A stretch of DNA of 14,326 nucleotides, taken from assembly GCA_938044055.1 (NCBI GenBank), contig CALIQO010000448.1, positions 1 through 14,326 on the forward strand. Reading direction: 5' to 3'. The position numbers and the translations under genes are program-made. Of this stretch, positions 13,124 through 14,326 are shown piece by piece. The notes under the pieces are model-generated. The model had not been told where the DNA came from, made no database searches, and saw only the letters and a list, made by a program, of their open reading frames with translations. The DNA is from an uncultured Saprospiraceae bacterium. Lineage in GTDB: Bacteria > Bacteroidota > Bacteroidia > Chitinophagales > Saprospiraceae. Numbering within the stretch: the stretch's first letter is position 1; every line of letters begins with the position of its first letter.

Positions 13124-14326
13124 TTACTTTACAACTATCATCTTCTTATGATGAGATAGTCCATTGTATTTTAATTGATAATAGTATATACCACTATTCA
13201 TACCTAGTTCCGCTGCATCTAAGGAAAAGGTGTTTTCTCCTTTTCTTAAATCGTAAGATGTGTTCTTAATAAGACGACCATCAAGTGATCTTACTTGTAA
13301 ATCAACCTTACCATCTTCTGGAAGGTAGAACGGTATTACGGTTACAGATCTAAATGGATTAGGAATGTTCTGTCCTAATGTGAATGGCGATTCATTCTCC
13401 TCCATAAATCTTAGCTGTAACTGCTTATCTATGTCTCTATTGCTGGTATATGCTTCTGCTTGTATTCTGTTGTTATCGATTTTAAGTAGATCAGATAAGT
13501 TTCCTGACTGCTCAACAGTCCCTGATATAGTCAGAACTTGATTCTCGCTTACGCCCTCCATAGCATCTGCATAACTAAGAGCTAATTTTCCATCTACTAA
13601 TCCATGGACTGTTCCTGTCGGCGTATCGTCGACAGATACACTAGATAACTTAGATAAATCTAAGCTGAACTGATATCCATAAATATCCTTAACATCTGCA
13701 AGATTTATCTCTATGGTTGCATAATCGCCTTTTTCATAGTATTGATTATTTACCAATAAATCTAGTGACTGCTGCTGTCTGACAATAAATTCATCTCTAG
13801 CATTGGTCGAGGCGTCTCCTGTAAGATCTCCGATTTTAACACCGATGAAATCTAGAGAAGTCATGTCGTTATCAAGGCTTTCTATGGCAGTAAATGTCTG
13901 ACTTGCCGATAGTGCATTCTGTACAGTAAGCTCCATATCTGCAGGGATGAACTTCCATTCGCCGGCTTTGAATTCTGGCAATATTCCAGCAATCATTCTC
14001 TGGATAAGAATCACATCAATAGCTGAAATCACCTTATTGTCATCTACATCTGCTGCGATTACATCATAAGGACTATCGTACTTAGAGTCATCCATTATAG
14101 CTTCCTGAATAATTAATACATCTTCTGTTGTAATTCCATCTATTGGAATTCCTTTTTTAGACGGGTTAATCATGTAAGAATCCGACATTGGATTATCAGG
14201 AAATGCATACTTTCCATCAGAATCTGTCAGTGTAAATTCTTCAGTCAATAGCGTTTCATTGCTAAGAGATACATCAACTTTATTGATTCCTTCTCCATCC
14301 TCTGTAACAATAATACCACTTATCAT
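13124..14326 (-). CDS. C-terminal part of a T9SS type A secreted protein with dockerin-like and cohesin-like segments
   Basis: The last 400 codons are visible and the gene runs off the right edge; the Met at the edge is probably internal, because ISGIIVTEDGEGINKVDVSLSN is the beginning of a carboxypeptidase-regulatory-like beta domain (visible residues about 1-60). Residues 62-115 form a dockerin-like pair: ITTEDVLIIQEAIM, then the calcium-loop pattern DVDDNKVISAID followed by VILIQRMI. Residues 160-172 (IGVKIGDLTGDAS) are the usual spacer of such proteins. Residues 200-290 (DYATIEINL, IYGYQFSLDL, LTISGTV) resemble a cohesin-like beta sandwich. Residues 315-400 are the T9SS type A sorting tail: NIPNPFRSVTVIPFYLP, VDLQVRSLDGRLI, GIYYYQLKYNG and a KKMIVVK end. 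The product is exported and surface-attached or released by T9SS. The upstream, functional part is outside the window. Confidence 0.86.
   Translation of the reverse strand: MISGIIVTEDGEGINKVDVSLSNETLLTEEFTLTDSDGKYAFPDNPMSDSYMINPSKKGIPIDGITTEDVLIIQEAIMDDSKYDSPYDVIAADVDDNKVISAIDVILIQRMIAGILPEFKAGEWKFIPADMELTVQNALSASQTFTAIESLDNDMTSLDFIGVKIGDLTGDASTNARDEFIVRQQQSLDLLVNNQYYEKGDYATIEINLADVKDIYGYQFSLDLSKLSSVSVDDTPTGTVHGLVDGKLALSYADAMEGVSENQVLTISGTVEQSGNLSDLLKIDNNRIQAEAYTSNRDIDKQLQLRFMEENESPFTLGQNIPNPFRSVTVIPFYLPEDGKVDLQVRSLDGRLIKNTSYDLRKGENTFSLDAAELGMNSGIYYYQLKYNGLSHHKKMIVVK

Noticed and set aside
1..14326. Defence system, CRISPR array, prophage or transposon
   Set aside because: No transposase, integrase, nuclease, toxin-antitoxin pair or regularly spaced repeat array was found; the genes are housekeeping or secreted-protein genes.

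Overview
The window reads as ordinary chromosome from a marine- or environmental-type member of the phylum Bacteroidota, probably close to the Saprospiria (Lewinella-like). Four things support this: a type IX secretion (T9SS) type B C-terminal domain on one protein and a type A domain on another; a surface-type lipoprotein with an acidic Cys-Ser-Asp-Asp start; -7 promoter boxes of the Bacteroidota form TAnnTTTG; and A-rich translation starts that mostly lack a Shine-Dalgarno sequence. The sequence is AT-rich. There is no rRNA, tRNA, insertion sequence, phage gene or CRISPR array.

Layout, left to right. (1) 1-89, minus: the first 29 codons of a GxGPxGL dinucleotide-binding flavoprotein, cut by the window edge and beginning with GTG. 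Upstream of it is a large T9SS type B secreted protein (105-2624, minus) with a propeller-like N-half and four Ig/PKD-like repeats. (2) 2634-3329: a roughly 700-base AT-rich divergent intergenic region with several palindromes, a 9-base direct repeat spaced exactly 30 bases, and a tiny ORF behind a consensus Shine-Dalgarno sequence. (3) 3330-4187, plus: a secreted M57-like zinc metallopeptidase lipoprotein ending in a strong terminator. (4) 4240-8314, minus: truA, pyrD, rlmD and an acyl-ACP thioesterase. pyrD and truA are coupled (6-base gap) and both begin with TTG. (5) 8474-11036, plus: promoter, rplM-rpsI-rpsB-tsf (L13, S9, S2, EF-Ts), terminator. pyrH (UMP kinase) follows as a separate unit with its own -7 box. 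(6) 11870-13045, minus: recX and a HAD phosphatase-like gene, convergent with pyrH. (7) 13063-14326, minus: terminator and C-terminal part of a second T9SS protein (type A tail, dockerin-like and cohesin-like segments), cut by the right edge.

The core is housekeeping: ribosome and elongation factor genes, pyrimidine synthesis (pyrD, pyrH), RNA modification (truA, rlmD), lipid release and recombination control. It is flanked by lineage-specific secreted proteins. I do not see a convincing new multi-gene system. The parts most worth a second look are the structured intergenic region, the run of non-ATG starts, promoter-based correction of the rplM start, and the two secreted proteins.
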